Source: Spongiibacter marinus (lineage in GTDB: Bacteria > Pseudomonadota > Gammaproteobacteria > Pseudomonadales > Spongiibacteraceae). From it: DNA of 64,000 nucleotides. Below are positions 1 through 10,596 of the stretch, one piece after another. The position numbers were made by a program, and so were the translations under genes. The notes beneath the pieces are model-generated. The model was not told the DNA's origin and did no database searches. It was given only the letters and a program-made list of their open reading frames with translations. Each line of letters begins with the position of its first letter. Within the stretch, counting starts at the first letter, position 1. The stretch lies in assembly GCF_016906995.1 (NCBI RefSeq), contig NZ_JAFBBD010000003.1, positions 124,001 through 188,000 on the forward strand, read 5' to 3'.

Positions 1-624
1 CACAACGGTCTCGTCAACTTTTGACTCAACATTGAAGAAGCCAAAACGCTCCCAATCGCCGCGATACTCTTCGGGGATATCAAAGTCAGAGTACTTCACG
101 TGGTGAGGCGGACACTCCAACTGCACGTAACCACCGGCGCGGAAGTCTACGTTCTCACCTTCGGGCAGCTTGAGCGTCAGCTCTTTGATGAAGGTAGCTA
201 CGTTGGGGTTAGACTCAACCGTACATTCCCACTGCTTAACGCCAAAGACATCTTCAGGCACTTCAATAACCATGTCCTGCTTGACGGGCGTCTGACAGGA
301 CAAACGCCAACCTTCGCGAGCTTCACGGGGGCTGAAGTGTGCCTCTTCAGTAGCAAGCATGGAGCCGCCACCATCTTTTACAATGCACTTACACTGCGCG
401 CAGCTACCGCCGCCGCCACAGGCAGATGCCAAAAAGATGCCCTGATTCGAAAGCGTACCCAGGAGCTTATCGCCAGCGGGTACGCTGATTGTTTTTTCAC
501 CATTTATCTCGATGGTCACATTACCGCTGCTCACCAAGCGCGCGCGAGCAAACAGGATAACGGCTACCAGCGACAACACGATCGCGGTAAACATCGTTAC
601 ACCGAGAACAACCACTGTATTCAT
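1..624 (-). CDS. nqrF: NqrF, Na+-translocating NADH:quinone reductase subunit F (partial, N-terminal half)
   Basis: This is the electron-input subunit of the Na+-NQR complex, which takes electrons from NADH through FAD to a 2Fe-2S centre. The gene runs off the left edge, so only the first 208 codons are visible (the family is about 408 residues). The product begins with one membrane helix (about residues 3-25). A ferredoxin domain follows with a cysteine cluster [10 protein letters not shown] (C69, C75, C78) and a fourth cysteine at C110, the spacing expected for NqrF. The start of the ferredoxin-reductase-like FAD domain follows. The ATG at 622-624 has GGAGG seven bases upstream. It is the last gene of the visible nqr operon, 27 bases after nqrE. 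The FAD and NADH sites, and any apbE or nqrM downstream, lie outside the window. Confidence 0.96.
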   Translation of the reverse strand, partial: MNTVVVLGVTMFTAIVLSLVAVILFARARLVSSGNVTIEINGEKTISVPAGDKLLGTLSNQGIFLASACGGGGSCAQCKCIVKDGGGSMLATEEAHFSPREAREGWRLSCQTPVKQDMVIEVPEDVFGVKQWECTVESNPNVATFIKELTLKLPEGENVDFRAGGYVQLECPPHHVKYSDFDIPEEYRGDWERFGFFNVESKVDETVV

Positions 625-651
625 TAAAACGCCTCCAGTTCTTCTTCTCGG

Positions 652-1260
652 TTACAGATCGATGCCGCCGAAGGACATAAAGCCCAACGACATCAAGCCG
701 ACAGTAATAAAGGTGATGCCAAGACCGCGAAGGCCTTCGGGAACATCGCTGTACTTGAGCTTTTCGCGGATCCCTGCCAAGGCAGTGATCGCCAGCGCCC
801 AACCGGTTCCCGCGCCCGCGCCGTAAACTACCGACTCGGTGAAGTTGTAATCACGCTCTACCATGAACAGTGAACCACCCATGATCGCGCAGTTCACCGT
901 GATCAGCGGCAAGAATACACCCAGCGCGCTGTAGAGAGCCGGAACGAACTTGTCCAGGAACATCTCCATGATTTGTACGATAGCGGCGATAACGCCGATG
1001 TAGCTCAACAAGCCCAGGAAGCTGAGATCCACATCCGGGAAGCCGGCCCACGCCAGCGCGCCGTCGCGCAACAAATAGGTATAAATCAGGTTGTTAACCG
1101 GCACGGTAAGTGTCAGTACAACAATTACCGCAATACCGAGACCGATGGCGGCCTGGATTTTTTTTGAAATTGCCAAGAAGGTACACATACCAAGAAAGAA
1201 GGCCAACGCCATATTCTCGATAAACACCGACCTGACAAACAGGCTGAGATAGTGTTCCAT
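652..1260 (-). CDS. nqrE: NqrE, Na+-NQR subunit E
   Basis: This is an integral membrane subunit of the Na+-translocating NADH:quinone reductase, 202 residues, the usual family length. It has about six hydrophobic helices and, with NqrD, forms an inverted-topology pair. In the family, NqrD and NqrE together hold an intramembrane iron centre; cysteines fitting this role are visible within helices (ending MCTF near residue 26 and NCAIMGG near residue 123). Its ATG overlaps the nqrD stop codon by one base, implying translational coupling. It belongs to the Rnf/Nqr D/E family, but the operon context with nqrA, B, C and F identifies it as Nqr rather than Rnf. Confidence 0.96.
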   Translation of the reverse strand: MEHYLSLFVRSVFIENMALAFFLGMCTFLAISKKIQAAIGLGIAVIVVLTLTVPVNNLIYTYLLRDGALAWAGFPDVDLSFLGLLSYIGVIAAIVQIMEMFLDKFVPALYSALGVFLPLITVNCAIMGGSLFMVERDYNFTESVVYGAGAGTGWALAITALAGIREKLKYSDVPEGLRGLGITFITVGLMSLGFMSFGGIDL

Positions 1261-1925
1261 CAGAAGGCCTCCTTAACGCTGCGTGTATTCTTGGTGATTT
1301 TAAATTCTTCCTCTTCTACCTGCTCTTTATCTGCACTGCGCAGGATCCAGATGAAGAAACCGATCAAGAAGAACGCACTGGGAGGCAGCAGCAACAAGCC
1401 ATTCGGCACATACCAGCCACCGTTATTGATTGTGGCGAGAATCTCGATACCAAACAGGCTTCCAGAACCAAGCAGCTCACGCACAAACGCCACACTGAAC
1501 AGCACCACGCTATAGCCCAAGCCATTACCGATACCATCGATAAAGCTCGCCAGCGGTGGATTCTTCATTGCAAAGCCTTCAGCGCGACCCATAACGATAC
1601 AGTTGGTGATGATCAAACCAACAAATACCGACAGCTGCTTACTGATGGCATAGGCGTAGGCCTTAAGTACCTGGTCAACCACGATAACCAGCGAGGCAAT
1701 AATGACCATCTGTACGATGATACGGATAGCGCCAGGAATGTGGTTGCGAATCATCGATACGGCGAGGTTGGAAAACGCCGTAACGAAAATCACTGAAATA
1801 CACATTACCAGGGTAACCTTCATGCTTGAGGTTACCGCCAGGGCACTACAAATACCGAGGATCTGCAGCGCTATTGGGTTGTTTTTAAATATGGGTGAGG
1901 TCAATGCCTCTTTCATCGTTGCCAT
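1260..1925 (-). CDS. nqrD: NqrD, Na+-NQR subunit D
   Basis: This is an integral membrane subunit of Na+-NQR, 221 residues, paired with NqrE. It has about six hydrophobic segments with the paired half-helix pattern of the Rnf/Nqr D/E family. The conserved cysteine-containing stretches [12 protein letters not shown] near residue 25 and [14 protein letters not shown] near residue 110 are present. It lies three bases downstream of nqrC and overlaps the nqrE start by one base. Nothing unusual is seen. Confidence 0.96.
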   Translation of the reverse strand: MATMKEALTSPIFKNNPIALQILGICSALAVTSSMKVTLVMCISVIFVTAFSNLAVSMIRNHIPGAIRIIVQMVIIASLVIVVDQVLKAYAYAISKQLSVFVGLIITNCIVMGRAEGFAMKNPPLASFIDGIGNGLGYSVVLFSVAFVRELLGSGSLFGIEILATINNGGWYVPNGLLLLPPSAFFLIGFFIWILRSADKEQVEEEEFKITKNTRSVKEAF

Positions 1926-1928
1926 TAC

Positions 1929-2696
1929 TTAGGCCTCCCCTGACTGCAGGTTGCTCAAGAAAGGCTTGTAGCCATTCTCGCCCATCCAGAATTGCAGTAG
2001 ATTGGTTACACCGCGACTGGTCAAAGTTGCTCCACTCAAACCGTCAACCTTGTGCTCTGCTTCTGCCGTATTGGCATCAACACTGCCCTTGATCAACTGA
2101 ATTTTTGCATCACCTTCGTCGTAGACCTTTTTGCCCGGCCACAGCGCTTTCCAGTTCGGGTTATCAACTTCGCCGCCAAGCCCTGGTGTTTCACCGTGCT
2201 CGAAGAAACCCAAACCGGCAACGGTGTTGAGGTCATTTTCCAAGGCCAGAAAGCCGTGAAGCGTCGACCACAGCCCAGCGCCGCGCACGGGAAGAATGAT
2301 CTTGTCCAGCTCGCCATTGCTCTCAACAAGATAGACCGTCGCGTAATTTTCGCGGCGCTTTATCTTGGCAATGTCGTCACCGCCCAGTTCCACAGAGGTT
2401 TGCGGATCTTTAGCGATGCTGCTTTGCTCGAAGCTTGCAACATCAAATTGGTCAGTAAACTTGCCTGTATTAAGGTCAACAATGCGCGTAGTCACACGCT
2501 CGAATTGCTCATCGATGCTTTTCTCTGGGTCAAGCATGCCCGCAGCAGCGAGGATATTTGCCTTGCGGTCTTCCGCTTTGTTGGCAACTTGCGCCGGTTT
2601 CAGCATGACCGCAGCCGAGGAAACAAACAATGCACAGACGATACAGAGTGTTACCGCGACCAGCAGTGTTTTTTGAATACTGTCGTTATTAGCCAC
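1929..2696 (-). CDS. nqrC: NqrC, Na+-NQR subunit C with covalent FMN site
   Basis: This is a periplasm-facing flavoprotein subunit of Na+-NQR. It has one N-terminal membrane helix (about residues 9-32) and an FMN-binding domain ending in the flavinylation motif SGAT, with T224 as the expected FMN-phosphoester threonine (attached by ApbE). I chose the GTG at 2694-2696 (255 residues, beginning MANNDSIQ). It matches the family N-terminus and has GGAGG seven bases upstream. A further-upstream in-frame ATG at 2741 would lie inside nqrB without family support. With the GTG start the gene overlaps the end of nqrB by eight bases. Confidence 0.94.
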   Translation of the reverse strand: MANNDSIQKTLLVAVTLCIVCALFVSSAAVMLKPAQVANKAEDRKANILAAAGMLDPEKSIDEQFERVTTRIVDLNTGKFTDQFDVASFEQSSIAKDPQTSVELGGDDIAKIKRRENYATVYLVESNGELDKIILPVRGAGLWSTLHGFLALENDLNTVAGLGFFEHGETPGLGGEVDNPNWKALWPGKKVYDEGDAKIQLIKGSVDANTAEAEHKVDGLSGATLTSRGVTNLLQFWMGENGYKPFLSNLQSGEA

Positions 2697-3885
2697 GTGC
2701 CAACCTCCGTTTGATGTTTGCTTGAACCACGAAATGGTCAATCAGTGGTGCGAACAGGTTGGCGAATAGAATTGCCAACATCATACCTTCTGGGAAGGCC
2801 GGGTTAACGACGCGGATCAGGACAACCATGCAGCCGATCAGCAAACCAAAAATGAACTTGCCGGTATTGGTCATGGCTGAGGAAACTGGGTCGGTGGCCA
2901 TAAAGATCATACCGAAGGCGAAACCACCCAAAACGAAGTGCCAGTACCAAGGCATAGCCATCATTGGGTTGTCACTGTCGATGCCGTTAAACAGTAACGA
3001 CAGCGCCACCATGCCACTAAACACACCCAGCACAATGCGCCAGGAAGCGATGCCCGTCCAAAGCAGAACAGCGCCGCCGATAAGGATCGCGATAGTGGAT
3101 ACCTCACCCATGGAGCCGTGCATGTTACCGCTGAACGCATCGAACCATGTCAGTTTATCCTGCAGTGCCGCCATACCGTCACTGGCCACGACCGACAAAG
3201 CCGTCGCGCCGGTATAACCGTCTACCGCCGTCCACACTGCGTCACCAGAAAGCTGGGCAGGATAGGCGAAGAACAAAAAGGCACGACCGGTCAGCGCTGG
3301 GTTAAGGAAGTTTTTACCGGTACCACCAAATACTTCCTTACCAACAACCACACCAAAGCTAATACCCAGAGCTACTTGCCAAAGCGGAATTGACGGGGGG
3401 CAAATCAGTGCGAACAGAATAGAGGTAACGAAGAAACCTTCGTTCACCTCGTGACCGCGCTTCATGGCAAACAGTACTTCCCAGAAACCGCCGACCGCAA
3501 AGGTGACGGCATATACCGGAATAAAGTACCAGAAGCCATGCCAGAAGTTGTCCCACACGCTGGCCGGGTTATAACCGGCAAACATACCGATCAAAGCGTG
3601 GCGCCAGCCTTCACCAGCAGCGATGCCCATATCGGCCATGATGGTGTTGGCTTGGAAACCAATATTCCACATACCGTAGAACATGGCAGGGAACGCACAG
3701 AACCACACGGTGATCATGATGCGCTTAAGATCAACACCGTCGCGCACATGGGCCGTGGTTTTTGTTACCGAACCCGGCGAATAAAAAATAGTGTCAACCG
3801 CTTCATAAAGGGCATACCACTTTTCAAAGCGGCCACCTTTTTCAAAATGCGGTTCCAGATCGTCGAGAATAGTTCGCAGACCCAT
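2689..3885 (-). CDS. nqrB: NqrB, Na+-NQR subunit B with covalent FMN and riboflavin
   Basis: This is the largest membrane subunit of Na+-NQR, 398 residues with about ten helices. It carries a covalent FMN and, in the family, riboflavin, and forms the main sodium channel. The flavinylation motif TGAT is visible, with T228 as the expected FMN attachment threonine. The N-terminal cytoplasmic stretch and the [20 protein letters not shown] region (about 182-201) are typical. The start ATG lies two bases after the nqrA stop, and the 3' end overlaps nqrC. Confidence 0.96.
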   Translation of the reverse strand: MGLRTILDDLEPHFEKGGRFEKWYALYEAVDTIFYSPGSVTKTTAHVRDGVDLKRIMITVWFCAFPAMFYGMWNIGFQANTIMADMGIAAGEGWRHALIGMFAGYNPASVWDNFWHGFWYFIPVYAVTFAVGGFWEVLFAMKRGHEVNEGFFVTSILFALICPPSIPLWQVALGISFGVVVGKEVFGGTGKNFLNPALTGRAFLFFAYPAQLSGDAVWTAVDGYTGATALSVVASDGMAALQDKLTWFDAFSGNMHGSMGEVSTIAILIGGAVLLWTGIASWRIVLGVFSGMVALSLLFNGIDSDNPMMAMPWYWHFVLGGFAFGMIFMATDPVSSAMTNTGKFIFGLLIGCMVVLIRVVNPAFPEGMMLAILFANLFAPLIDHFVVQANIKRRLARG

Positions 3886-3887
3886 GA

Positions 3888-5228
3888 TTAACCCTCCTTC
3901 TCAATACGGCTGAGATTGTCACGGAGAATCGGGCCGTATTCATATTTGCCAGGGCAAACGTAGGTACACAGCGCCAAATCTTCTTCGTCCAGTTCGAGGC
4001 AGCCCAAATCCTGCGCCATCTGTGTATCCCCTACGATGAGGGCACGCAACAGCTGGGTAGGCAAAATATCTAGTGGCATAACCCGCTCGTAAGCACCGAC
4101 CGGCACCATAGCCCGCTCGCTACCATTGGTATTGGTGGTATATGGCAGACGCTTCTTCAGGAATTGGCTGAGGTAAATACGCAGGGTCGAGTGTTTGTTT
4201 GCACCGGGCGATAGCCAACCCATGAAATCGCGCTGCACACCTTCAAGAAGGACACTCACCTGATTGTGGTAGCGGCCGAGATACGCCATTGCGCCGCGCG
4301 CGGTTCTACCACCGAGTACGGAACCAGAAATCAATCGGTTTTCGCCTGCTTTCAATTGACCGGCACAAAGCTCTTCCAAGCTCGCACCCAGACGAGTTCT
4401 GAGCAGTCGAGGTTGTTCAACTTGCGGGCCGCCCAGTGCGACAACGCGATCCGCTTGCAACTTACCCGTGGTAAACAAGCGTCCGAAGGCGATCACATCC
4501 TGATAACCAACGTGCCACAACTGCTTGCTGAGGCTAGCGCCTTCCAGGAAGTGCATATGCGTGCCCGCCAAACCTGCCGGATGGGCACCGGCAAATTCAC
4601 TGACCTGCAGCTGGCTATTGTTAACGCTCGGCGCTTGACTACCGGCGGCAACACAAAGATGAACTTTGCCAGTGGTGAGTTTGCTCAGCACTTCAAGGCC
4701 GTTAGCAAAGTCCTGCTCTGCTTCTGCAATCACCAACTGTGGGTCGCCAGACAGTGGATGAGTATCCATTGCCGTAACAAAAATGGCGGCTGGCGATGCA
4801 TCTAAGGCCGGCACCTTACTGAATGGCCGCGTGCGAAGCGCTGTCCAAAGCCCGGACTGCTGCAAGTTTTCAGCAACCTGATCCCTGCTCAGCCCGCTTA
4901 GCTGCTCGGCAGAGTAGCTAGCGAAGGCTTCGTACTCGTCATCTTCCACATCGATAACAACCGACTGCAGCACTCGCTTTTCGCCGCGGTTTATGGCTGA
5001 CACCACACCGGTAGCCGGCGCAGTGTAGCGTACACCTTCAGTTTTTTTGTCGGTAAAAAGAAGTTGGCCCGTTTTTACACGGTCCCCTACTTTCACCGCC
5101 ATTGTTGGCTTCATACCAACATAGTCGAACCCGAGTACAGCCACCGAGCGGACTTTGGGTCCTGGCTCAATACGCTGCTCGGGTGCGCCGGATATGGGCA
5201 AATCCAGGCCCCTGGAGATTTTGATCAT
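3888..5228 (-). CDS. nqrA: NqrA, Na+-NQR subunit A (quinone-interacting, peripheral)
   Basis: This is the first gene of the nqr operon. It encodes the soluble cytoplasmic subunit implicated in ubiquinone binding. Starting at the ATG at 5226-5228 gives 446 residues beginning [18 protein letters not shown], which matches the family N-terminus and length. A GTG five codons upstream (5243) is in frame but extends beyond the family start. The protein has an RnfC-like barrel-sandwich region followed by the conserved [11 protein letters not shown] and VVALGGPQV stretches. The C-terminus has a cysteine pair ([14 protein letters not shown]). A sigma70-like promoter lies about 115 bases upstream. Confidence 0.96.
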   Translation of the reverse strand: MIKISRGLDLPISGAPEQRIEPGPKVRSVAVLGFDYVGMKPTMAVKVGDRVKTGQLLFTDKKTEGVRYTAPATGVVSAINRGEKRVLQSVVIDVEDDEYEAFASYSAEQLSGLSRDQVAENLQQSGLWTALRTRPFSKVPALDASPAAIFVTAMDTHPLSGDPQLVIAEAEQDFANGLEVLSKLTTGKVHLCVAAGSQAPSVNNSQLQVSEFAGAHPAGLAGTHMHFLEGASLSKQLWHVGYQDVIAFGRLFTTGKLQADRVVALGGPQVEQPRLLRTRLGASLEELCAGQLKAGENRLISGSVLGGRTARGAMAYLGRYHNQVSVLLEGVQRDFMGWLSPGANKHSTLRIYLSQFLKKRLPYTTNTNGSERAMVPVGAYERVMPLDILPTQLLRALIVGDTQMAQDLGCLELDEEDLALCTYVCPGKYEYGPILRDNLSRIEKEG

Positions 5229-5306
5229 AAGGCTCTCTGACACTCTTATGGTTAAACGCGAAAATAAAAATTCTGCGATTCCGAGCAGATGCTGGCCCGG
5301 GAGGCG

Positions 5307-5324
5307 GGGTGAGCACGGTCACCC
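5307..5324 (-). other. Possible leader hairpin in the nqr 5' UTR
   Basis: GGGTGA and TCACCC form a six-pair stem with a six-base loop in the presumed untranslated leader of nqrA, between the promoter and the start codon. It has no T-run, so it is not a terminator. A regulatory role is only a possibility; the hairpin may be chance in this GC-rich leader. Confidence 0.25.
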
Positions 5325-5343
5325 AGCTCAAAAAATTGCCGCA

Positions 5344-5373
5344 AGTATATAGACTCACGGCATAGTCTGTCAC
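5344..5373 (-). promoter_or_regulatory. Candidate sigma70 promoter of the nqr operon
   Basis: On the minus strand, GTGACA (5368-5373) and TATACT (5344-5349) are separated by 18 bases. Each differs by one base from TTGACA and TATAAT. It lies just downstream of the gap terminator and upstream of nqrA, as expected for an operon promoter. This is inferred from sequence only. Confidence 0.5.
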
Positions 5374-5408
5374 GACGAAACTGGCGATACCGGCCAGAAC
5401 CGCTATGC

Positions 5409-5444
5409 AAAACGGCCAGCGTCGCTATGTGCGCTGCTGGCCGT
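5409..5444 (-). terminator. Rho-independent terminator after gap
   Basis: A perfect nine-pair stem ACGGCCAGC/GCTGGCCGT with a 15-base loop, followed on the minus strand by TTTT, sits nine bases after the gap stop codon. It separates gap from the nqr operon, which runs in the same direction. Confidence 0.75.
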
Positions 5445-5452
5445 ATCGACAC

Positions 5453-6919
5453 TTACTCGGCTGGATATACCGCGTAGGAAACCCCTGCCATTTGCTCCAA
5501 AATACGGTGCACCTGGCAGCTGTAACCAAACTCGTTGTCGTACCAGCAGTACAAGATAGCGCTCTTGCCGTTCACGATGGTGGCTTCGCTGTCAAAAATA
5601 CAGGCATGGCGAGAGCCGACAAAGTCACTGGATACAACTTCGGGTGAGTTTGAGTAGTCGATCTGCTTACGCAGCGGCGAGTGCAACGCCACTTTGCGCA
5701 TGTACTCGTTCAACTCGTCGGCAGTGGTTTCCGTTTTGAGGTTCAGCTTCAAAATAGCCAGCGACACATTCGGGGTCGGCACGCGAATCGCGTTACCGGT
5801 CAGCTTGCCGAGCATTTGCGGCAACACTTTACCAACGGCTTTCGCTGCGCCCGTTTCAGAGATAACCATGTTCAGCGGTGCACTGCGGCCGCGACGATCA
5901 CCCTTGTGATAGTTGTCAATCAAGTTCTGGTCATTGGTGTACGAGTGAACCGTCTCAACGTGACCATTTTCAATACCAAAACGGTCATCCAGCACTTTAA
6001 GCGGTGGCGCGATGGCGTTGGTTGTACAGCTGGCGGCAGAAATAATGGTGTCGCTGTCGAGAATCTCTGCATTGTTTACGCCGGCAACGATATTCTTCAT
6101 ATCGCCTTTGCCTGGCGCCGTTAAGATCACTTTGGCGATACCGGGGCGCGCCAGGTGTGTCGCCAAACCTTCCGGGTCACGCCATTTACCGGTGTTATCG
6201 ACCAGAATTGCATCGTTAATACCGTATTGGGTGTAATCCACCTCTTCAGGAGAGTTGGCGTAAATGACTTTGACTTCTACGCCATTGGCGACGAAGGATT
6301 GACGCTCTTCATCAACGCGGATGGTGCCATTAAAGGGACCGTGCACTGAATCGCGGCGCAGCAATGAGGCTCGCTTCACCAGATCGTTTTCAGCACCGCC
6401 CTGGCGAACAACGACTGCGCGCAGACGCAGGTTGTCACCGCCGCCCGCTTTCTCTACCAGGAGACGGGCCATCAGGCGACCGATACGACCAAAACCGTAG
6501 AGAACGACATCGCGAGGTGGGCGCGCAGGCTCTTTGACGCCACCGATCAGATCGGCAACCTGGCTGCGAACGAACTCGTCAACACTCTGCCCTGCTGGCT
6601 TGCCTTGCTCTTCGTAAGCAACAGCAATACGGCCGGCATCAATGTGCGCCGTGCCCAAATCCAAACCAGCAAGTGCTTGAATGACAGGGAAGGTTTCAAA
6701 TTCAGACAACTCGTTTTGTTCAACCTGACGAACAAAGCGATGCGCCTGCATAATATCCAGCACCGAGAGGTTGACCAGATTCTTTCCGTAGATATAGGTT
6801 TTGACGTTATTGCTGCGGTAGAGCTTACCAATCAGAGGGATCATTCCCTCGGCTAATGCTTCGCGCTCTTTCCAGTCGGCGAAGTAATCATCAGGACGCT
6901 CTCGTCTTCTCTCAGTCAC
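5453..6919 (-). CDS. gap: Glyceraldehyde-3-phosphate dehydrogenase, long form
   Basis: Phosphorylating GAPDH, converting glyceraldehyde-3-phosphate to 1,3-bisphosphoglycerate with NAD(P). At 488 residues it is about 150 longer than the classical enzyme. An N-terminal helical extension (residues 1-135) precedes the Rossmann motif GFGRIGR (142-148). The catalytic cysteine is C298 in SAASCTTNAIAP, and the partner histidine is in TVHSYTND. This long form is found in Pseudomonas and relatives, where a homologue also sits next to mfd and near nqr. The start is a GTG at 6917-6919 with a weak AAAGGG upstream. The gene is divergent from mfd. Whether it works in glycolysis or gluconeogenesis cannot be told from sequence. 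Confidence 0.93.
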   Translation of the reverse strand: MTERRRERPDDYFADWKEREALAEGMIPLIGKLYRSNNVKTYIYGKNLVNLSVLDIMQAHRFVRQVEQNELSEFETFPVIQALAGLDLGTAHIDAGRIAVAYEEQGKPAGQSVDEFVRSQVADLIGGVKEPARPPRDVVLYGFGRIGRLMARLLVEKAGGGDNLRLRAVVVRQGGAENDLVKRASLLRRDSVHGPFNGTIRVDEERQSFVANGVEVKVIYANSPEEVDYTQYGINDAILVDNTGKWRDPEGLATHLARPGIAKVILTAPGKGDMKNIVAGVNNAEILDSDTIISAASCTTNAIAPPLKVLDDRFGIENGHVETVHSYTNDQNLIDNYHKGDRRGRSAPLNMVISETGAAKAVGKVLPQMLGKLTGNAIRVPTPNVSLAILKLNLKTETTADELNEYMRKVALHSPLRKQIDYSNSPEVVSSDFVGSRHACIFDSEATIVNGKSAILYCWYDNEFGYSCQVHRILEQMAGVSYAVYPAE

Positions 6920-6962
6920 GGCAGATACCCTTTGCTGTCGGGGGGAAAATTCAGGAGCGCGT

Positions 6963-6991
6963 ATTATCTTTATTCACGCCATCCAGATCAA
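6963..6991 (-). promoter_or_regulatory. Candidate sigma70 promoter of gap
   Basis: On the minus strand TTGATC (6986-6991) and GATAAT (6963-6968) are separated by exactly 17 bases, 43 bases upstream of the GTG start. It lies in the 202-base divergent region shared with mfd. Confidence 0.55.
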
Positions 6992-7058
6992 CCTCCACAA
7001 CTGTCAACTGCTACCAATGTCGGTACTAATCCTGGCAAATTTGCCGTGATCGTCGGGG

Positions 7059-7088
7059 TTATGACTGCAAGCGCCGACGCGGTACAAT
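7059..7088 (+). promoter_or_regulatory. Candidate promoter of mfd
   Basis: A good -10 hexamer TACAAT (7083-7088) lies 33 bases before the mfd start. The best -35 is a poor TTATGA (7059-7064) at 18-base spacing, so this would be a weak promoter. Confidence 0.35.
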
Positions 7089-7121
7089 GCCCGCCCCTGT
7101 CCACCGACGAATAAAAGCACA

Positions 7122-10100
7122 GTGATACAACTTCCCAATACGCTCTCTCTTAGCCACCGTCAAAGCCTCGATCTCGGTAGTGTTACCCCCGCCAGCCAGG
7201 CATTTGTCACCGCAAAACTCGCATCGCGTATTGAGCAGCCCCTGCTGCTGATCACCCCGGATACCGCAAGTGCTTACCGGCTTGAGCAAGAGCTGCATTT
7301 TTTCGCCGCTGGCTTGCCCGTCAAGCTGCTCCCAGACTGGGAAACCCTGCCCTACGACACTTTCTCCCCCCACGAGGATATTATTTCCGAGCGGCTGCGC
7401 TGCCTGACTGAAATTCGTCAGATGACGCGCGGCGTCGTTGTAGTGCCGATCACGTCGCTCATGCAGCGCATCGCCCCACCGGAATACCTGGGCAGTCACA
7501 GCCTGTCGCTGAAGCGTGGTCAAGCCGTCGACTTAAATGCCTTCCGGCTGGAATTAGAAAATGGCGGTTATAACAACGTCACTACCGTCTTTCAGCACGG
7601 CGAATACGCCCTGCGCGGCGCTGTGTTGGATATTTTCCCCATGGGCAGCGATCTGCCCTACCGCCTGGATTTTCTCGATGAAGATATCGACAGCCTGCGC
7701 AGCTTCGACCCAGAAACGCAGCGCAGCCTGGAACACGTTGAGGCGATCGACCTGCTTCCTGGGCGGGAATTCCCGCTGGATGACGACGGCATTGCCGGAT
7801 TTCGCCGGCGCTGGCACGAGCGCTTCAATGTCGACCACCGCAAATGCCCGGTCTATCAAGATGTGAGTAGCGGTATTGCCCCGGCGGGGGTTGAGTACTA
7901 CTTACCGCTATTTTTTGAACGCTGCGGCACCTTGTTCGACTATTTACCGAACAATGTCACGCTGCTGCGCTGCGATGGTATAGAGGCTGCAGCAGACCAC
8001 TACTGGCAGGACATTCACCAACGCTACGAGCAACGCAACGGCGATACCCAGCGGCCCGTGTTAAGCCCCGCAGAGCTTTTCCTGCCGGTGCCAGACCTGT
8101 TTGCCAGTATTAAGCACTACCCCCGTCTGCGCCTGGGCCGAGACGGCGTCAGCAACCCTGAATACAATCTGGCCGCTGAATCCCTGCCCGTCCTCGACAT
8201 CGACAGCCGCGCCGACGACCCCGTGGCAGCGCTGCGTGCATTCAGCGAAAACCGGCGGATATTACTGTGTGCAGAATCGGCGGGGCGGCGCGAGGCACTT
8301 GTAGAGTTGCTTCAGCGCCACCATCTGCGCCCTACCCTGATCGATAGCTGGCAGGCCTTCGAAAGCGCCGACTGCGATTTGGCGATCACTACCGCCGCCC
8401 TGCAGGAGAGCTTCGCATTCAGCGCGCCCTCGGCTTTCGCGGTGGTCGCCGAGCCGCAGTTGTTTGGCCGCCGGGTCTCACAGAGCCGGCGACGGCGGAA
8501 AAACACCAACAACAATGCCGAAGCGGTGGTCCGCAACCTTGCAGAACTGCGCATCGGCGCGCCCGTTGTCCACGCCGATCACGGCGTGGGCCGCTACCTC
8601 GGCCTACACAGCATTGATGTAGACGGGCAAAGCAACGAATTCCTGACACTGGAATACGCCGACAATGCCAAGCTGTACGTACCGGTGTCATCACTGCAAC
8701 TGATAAGTCGCTACAGCGGTGCCGACGAGGAACTGGCTCCTTTACACAAACTTGGCAGCGACCAGTGGAGTCGCAGCAAACGCAAAGCCGCGGAAAAAAT
8801 TCGCGATGTTGCTGCGGAGCTGCTCGATATTTATGCCCGGCGCGAAGCGCGACAGGGCCGCGCCTTTTCATTGAGCGGCGACTATCAGCAATTTGCGGAT
8901 GACTTCCCCTTTGAAGAAACGCCAGACCAGCAGCTGGCGATCGACGCGGTACTGGGCGACTTGCGCTCCGAGCAACCGATGGACCGCCTGGTATGCGGCG
9001 ATGTGGGCTTTGGCAAAACCGAGGTCGCTGTTCGCGCCGCGTTTGTTGCCGTGGAAAACAACACTCAGGTCGCGATCCTAGTGCCCACCACCTTGCTTGC
9101 CCAGCAGCACTATGAGTCATTCCGCGACCGCTTTGCAGACTGGCCGGTCAAAATTGAAGTGCTGTCGCGCTTTCGCTCAGCAGCCGAGCAAAAGCAAGTA
9201 ATTAGCGACCTGCAAGCCGGCAAGATCGATATCCTTATCGGCACCCACAAGCTTCTCAGCAGTGATATTCGCTATGCCAACCTCGGCTTGGTCATCATTG
9301 ATGAAGAACACCGCTTCGGCGTTCGCCAAAAAGAGGCCCTTAAAAATTTGCGCGCCGAAGTCGACGTACTGACACTGACCGCGACACCGATCCCTCGCAC
9401 CTTGAATTTGTCGATGTCGGGGATTCGCGATTTATCCATCATTGCCACCCCCCCAGCGCGGCGTTTATCGGTAAAAACCTTTGTCCGCGAGCGTGACGAC
9501 GCGCTGATTAAAGAGGCGATACTGCGAGAGATTCTGCGTGGCGGCCAGGTTTACTACCTGCACAATGAGGTCAAAACCATTGAAAAAGCCGCGCGCGAGC
9601 TCGAGGCGATGCTGCCGGAAATACGCGTCGGTATTGGTCACGGACAAATGCGCGAGCGCGAGCTTGAGCAAGTAATGAGCGACTTCTACCACAAGCGCCA
9701 CAATGTACTGCTGTGCTCGACCATTATTGAAACAGGCATCGATGTCCCCAACGCCAACACCATTATCATTGAGCGCGCCGACAAATTCGGGCTGGCGCAA
9801 CTCCACCAACTGCGAGGCCGCGTCGGACGCTCTCACCACCAGGCCTATGCCTATTTGCTAACGCCTCCGGCCAAGCAGCTCAGCCGCGACGCCGAGAAGC
9901 GCCTGACCGCCATTAGCGAGGCCGACGACCTCGGCGCTGGCTTCACCCTTGCAACGCACGACATGGAGATACGCGGCGCCGGCGAGTTGCTCGGCGAAGG
10001 CCAGAGCGGCCAAATACACTCCATCGGCTTTAGCCTTTACATGGAAATGCTCGACCGCGCCGTAAAAGCCATTCAAGCCGGGAAAACAGTGAACCTGGAA

Positions 10101-10559
10101 GACAGCCAAGCTGACCACACCGAGGTTAACCTGCGTATTCCTGCGCTGATCCCGGACGATTACTTGCCCGATGTGCAAGAACGCTTAATGCTCTACAAGC
10201 GCATTGCAAGTGCTACTAGCGACAACGCGCTGCGCGAGCTACAGGTGGAAATGATCGACCGCTTTGGCCTGCTCCCCGAGGCTTGTAAAAATCTGTTCCG
10301 CTGTGCCCAGCTCCGCCTCAAAGCAGAAGCACTGGGTATACGCAAAATCGAGGCATCAGCGGGAGGGGGTCGCCTGGAATTTGCGGAAGACACGCAGGTT
10401 GACCCAATGGCCATTGTTCAATTGGTGCAGAAAAATGCCCTGCGCTACCAGCTTGATGGCGCTAACGCTATGCGCTTCAAAGAAGAGGTAGAAAGCGCCG
10501 AGCAGCGTATTAGTGCCGTTGACGACTTGCTAGCAGCACTGACACCCAGTACAAAGTAA
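7122..10559 (+). CDS. mfd: Transcription-repair coupling factor Mfd
   Basis: A DNA translocase that displaces RNA polymerase stalled at lesions and recruits UvrA to the template strand. It has 1145 residues, close to the E. coli protein (1148). The order is: a UvrB-like N-terminal region; an RNA-polymerase-interaction domain (around RIGAPVVHADHGVGRYLGL); a superfamily 2 helicase core with Walker A GDVGFGKTEV and DEEH box IIDEEHRFGV; the TRG-type translocation motif region; and the C-terminal regulatory domain. The start is GTG at 7122. It is divergent from gap and 37 bases before csiV. Confidence 0.97.
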   Translation: MIQLPNTLSLSHRQSLDLGSVTPASQAFVTAKLASRIEQPLLLITPDTASAYRLEQELHFFAAGLPVKLLPDWETLPYDTFSPHEDIISERLRCLTEIRQMTRGVVVVPITSLMQRIAPPEYLGSHSLSLKRGQAVDLNAFRLELENGGYNNVTTVFQHGEYALRGAVLDIFPMGSDLPYRLDFLDEDIDSLRSFDPETQRSLEHVEAIDLLPGREFPLDDDGIAGFRRRWHERFNVDHRKCPVYQDVSSGIAPAGVEYYLPLFFERCGTLFDYLPNNVTLLRCDGIEAAADHYWQDIHQRYEQRNGDTQRPVLSPAELFLPVPDLFASIKHYPRLRLGRDGVSNPEYNLAAESLPVLDIDSRADDPVAALRAFSENRRILLCAESAGRREALVELLQRHHLRPTLIDSWQAFESADCDLAITTAALQESFAFSAPSAFAVVAEPQLFGRRVSQSRRRRKNTNNNAEAVVRNLAELRIGAPVVHADHGVGRYLGLHSIDVDGQSNEFLTLEYADNAKLYVPVSSLQLISRYSGADEELAPLHKLGSDQWSRSKRKAAEKIRDVAAELLDIYARREARQGRAFSLSGDYQQFADDFPFEETPDQQLAIDAVLGDLRSEQPMDRLVCGDVGFGKTEVAVRAAFVAVENNTQVAILVPTTLLAQQHYESFRDRFADWPVKIEVLSRFRSAAEQKQVISDLQAGKIDILIGTHKLLSSDIRYANLGLVIIDEEHRFGVRQKEALKNLRAEVDVLTLTATPIPRTLNLSMSGIRDLSIIATPPARRLSVKTFVRERDDALIKEAILREILRGGQVYYLHNEVKTIEKAARELEAMLPEIRVGIGHGQMRERELEQVMSDFYHKRHNVLLCSTIIETGIDVPNANTIIIERADKFGLAQLHQLRGRVGRSHHQAYAYLLTPPAKQLSRDAEKRLTAISEADDLGAGFTLATHDMEIRGAGELLGEGQSGQIHSIGFSLYMEMLDRAVKAIQAGKTVNLEDSQADHTEVNLRIPALIPDDYLPDVQERLMLYKRIASATSDNALRELQVEMIDRFGLLPEACKNLFRCAQLRLKAEALGIRKIEASAGGGRLEFAEDTQVDPMAIVQLVQKNALRYQLDGANAMRFKEEVESAEQRISAVDDLLAALTPSTK

Positions 10560-10596
10560 ACGTCGATGACGGCGCTTAACAACAAGAGACCAAGAT

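Noticed and set aside
100-627. Open frame of 175 codons on the plus strand at the left edge
   Set aside because: It is opposite nqrF, whose minus-strand translation has clear ferredoxin cysteines and a good ribosome binding site.
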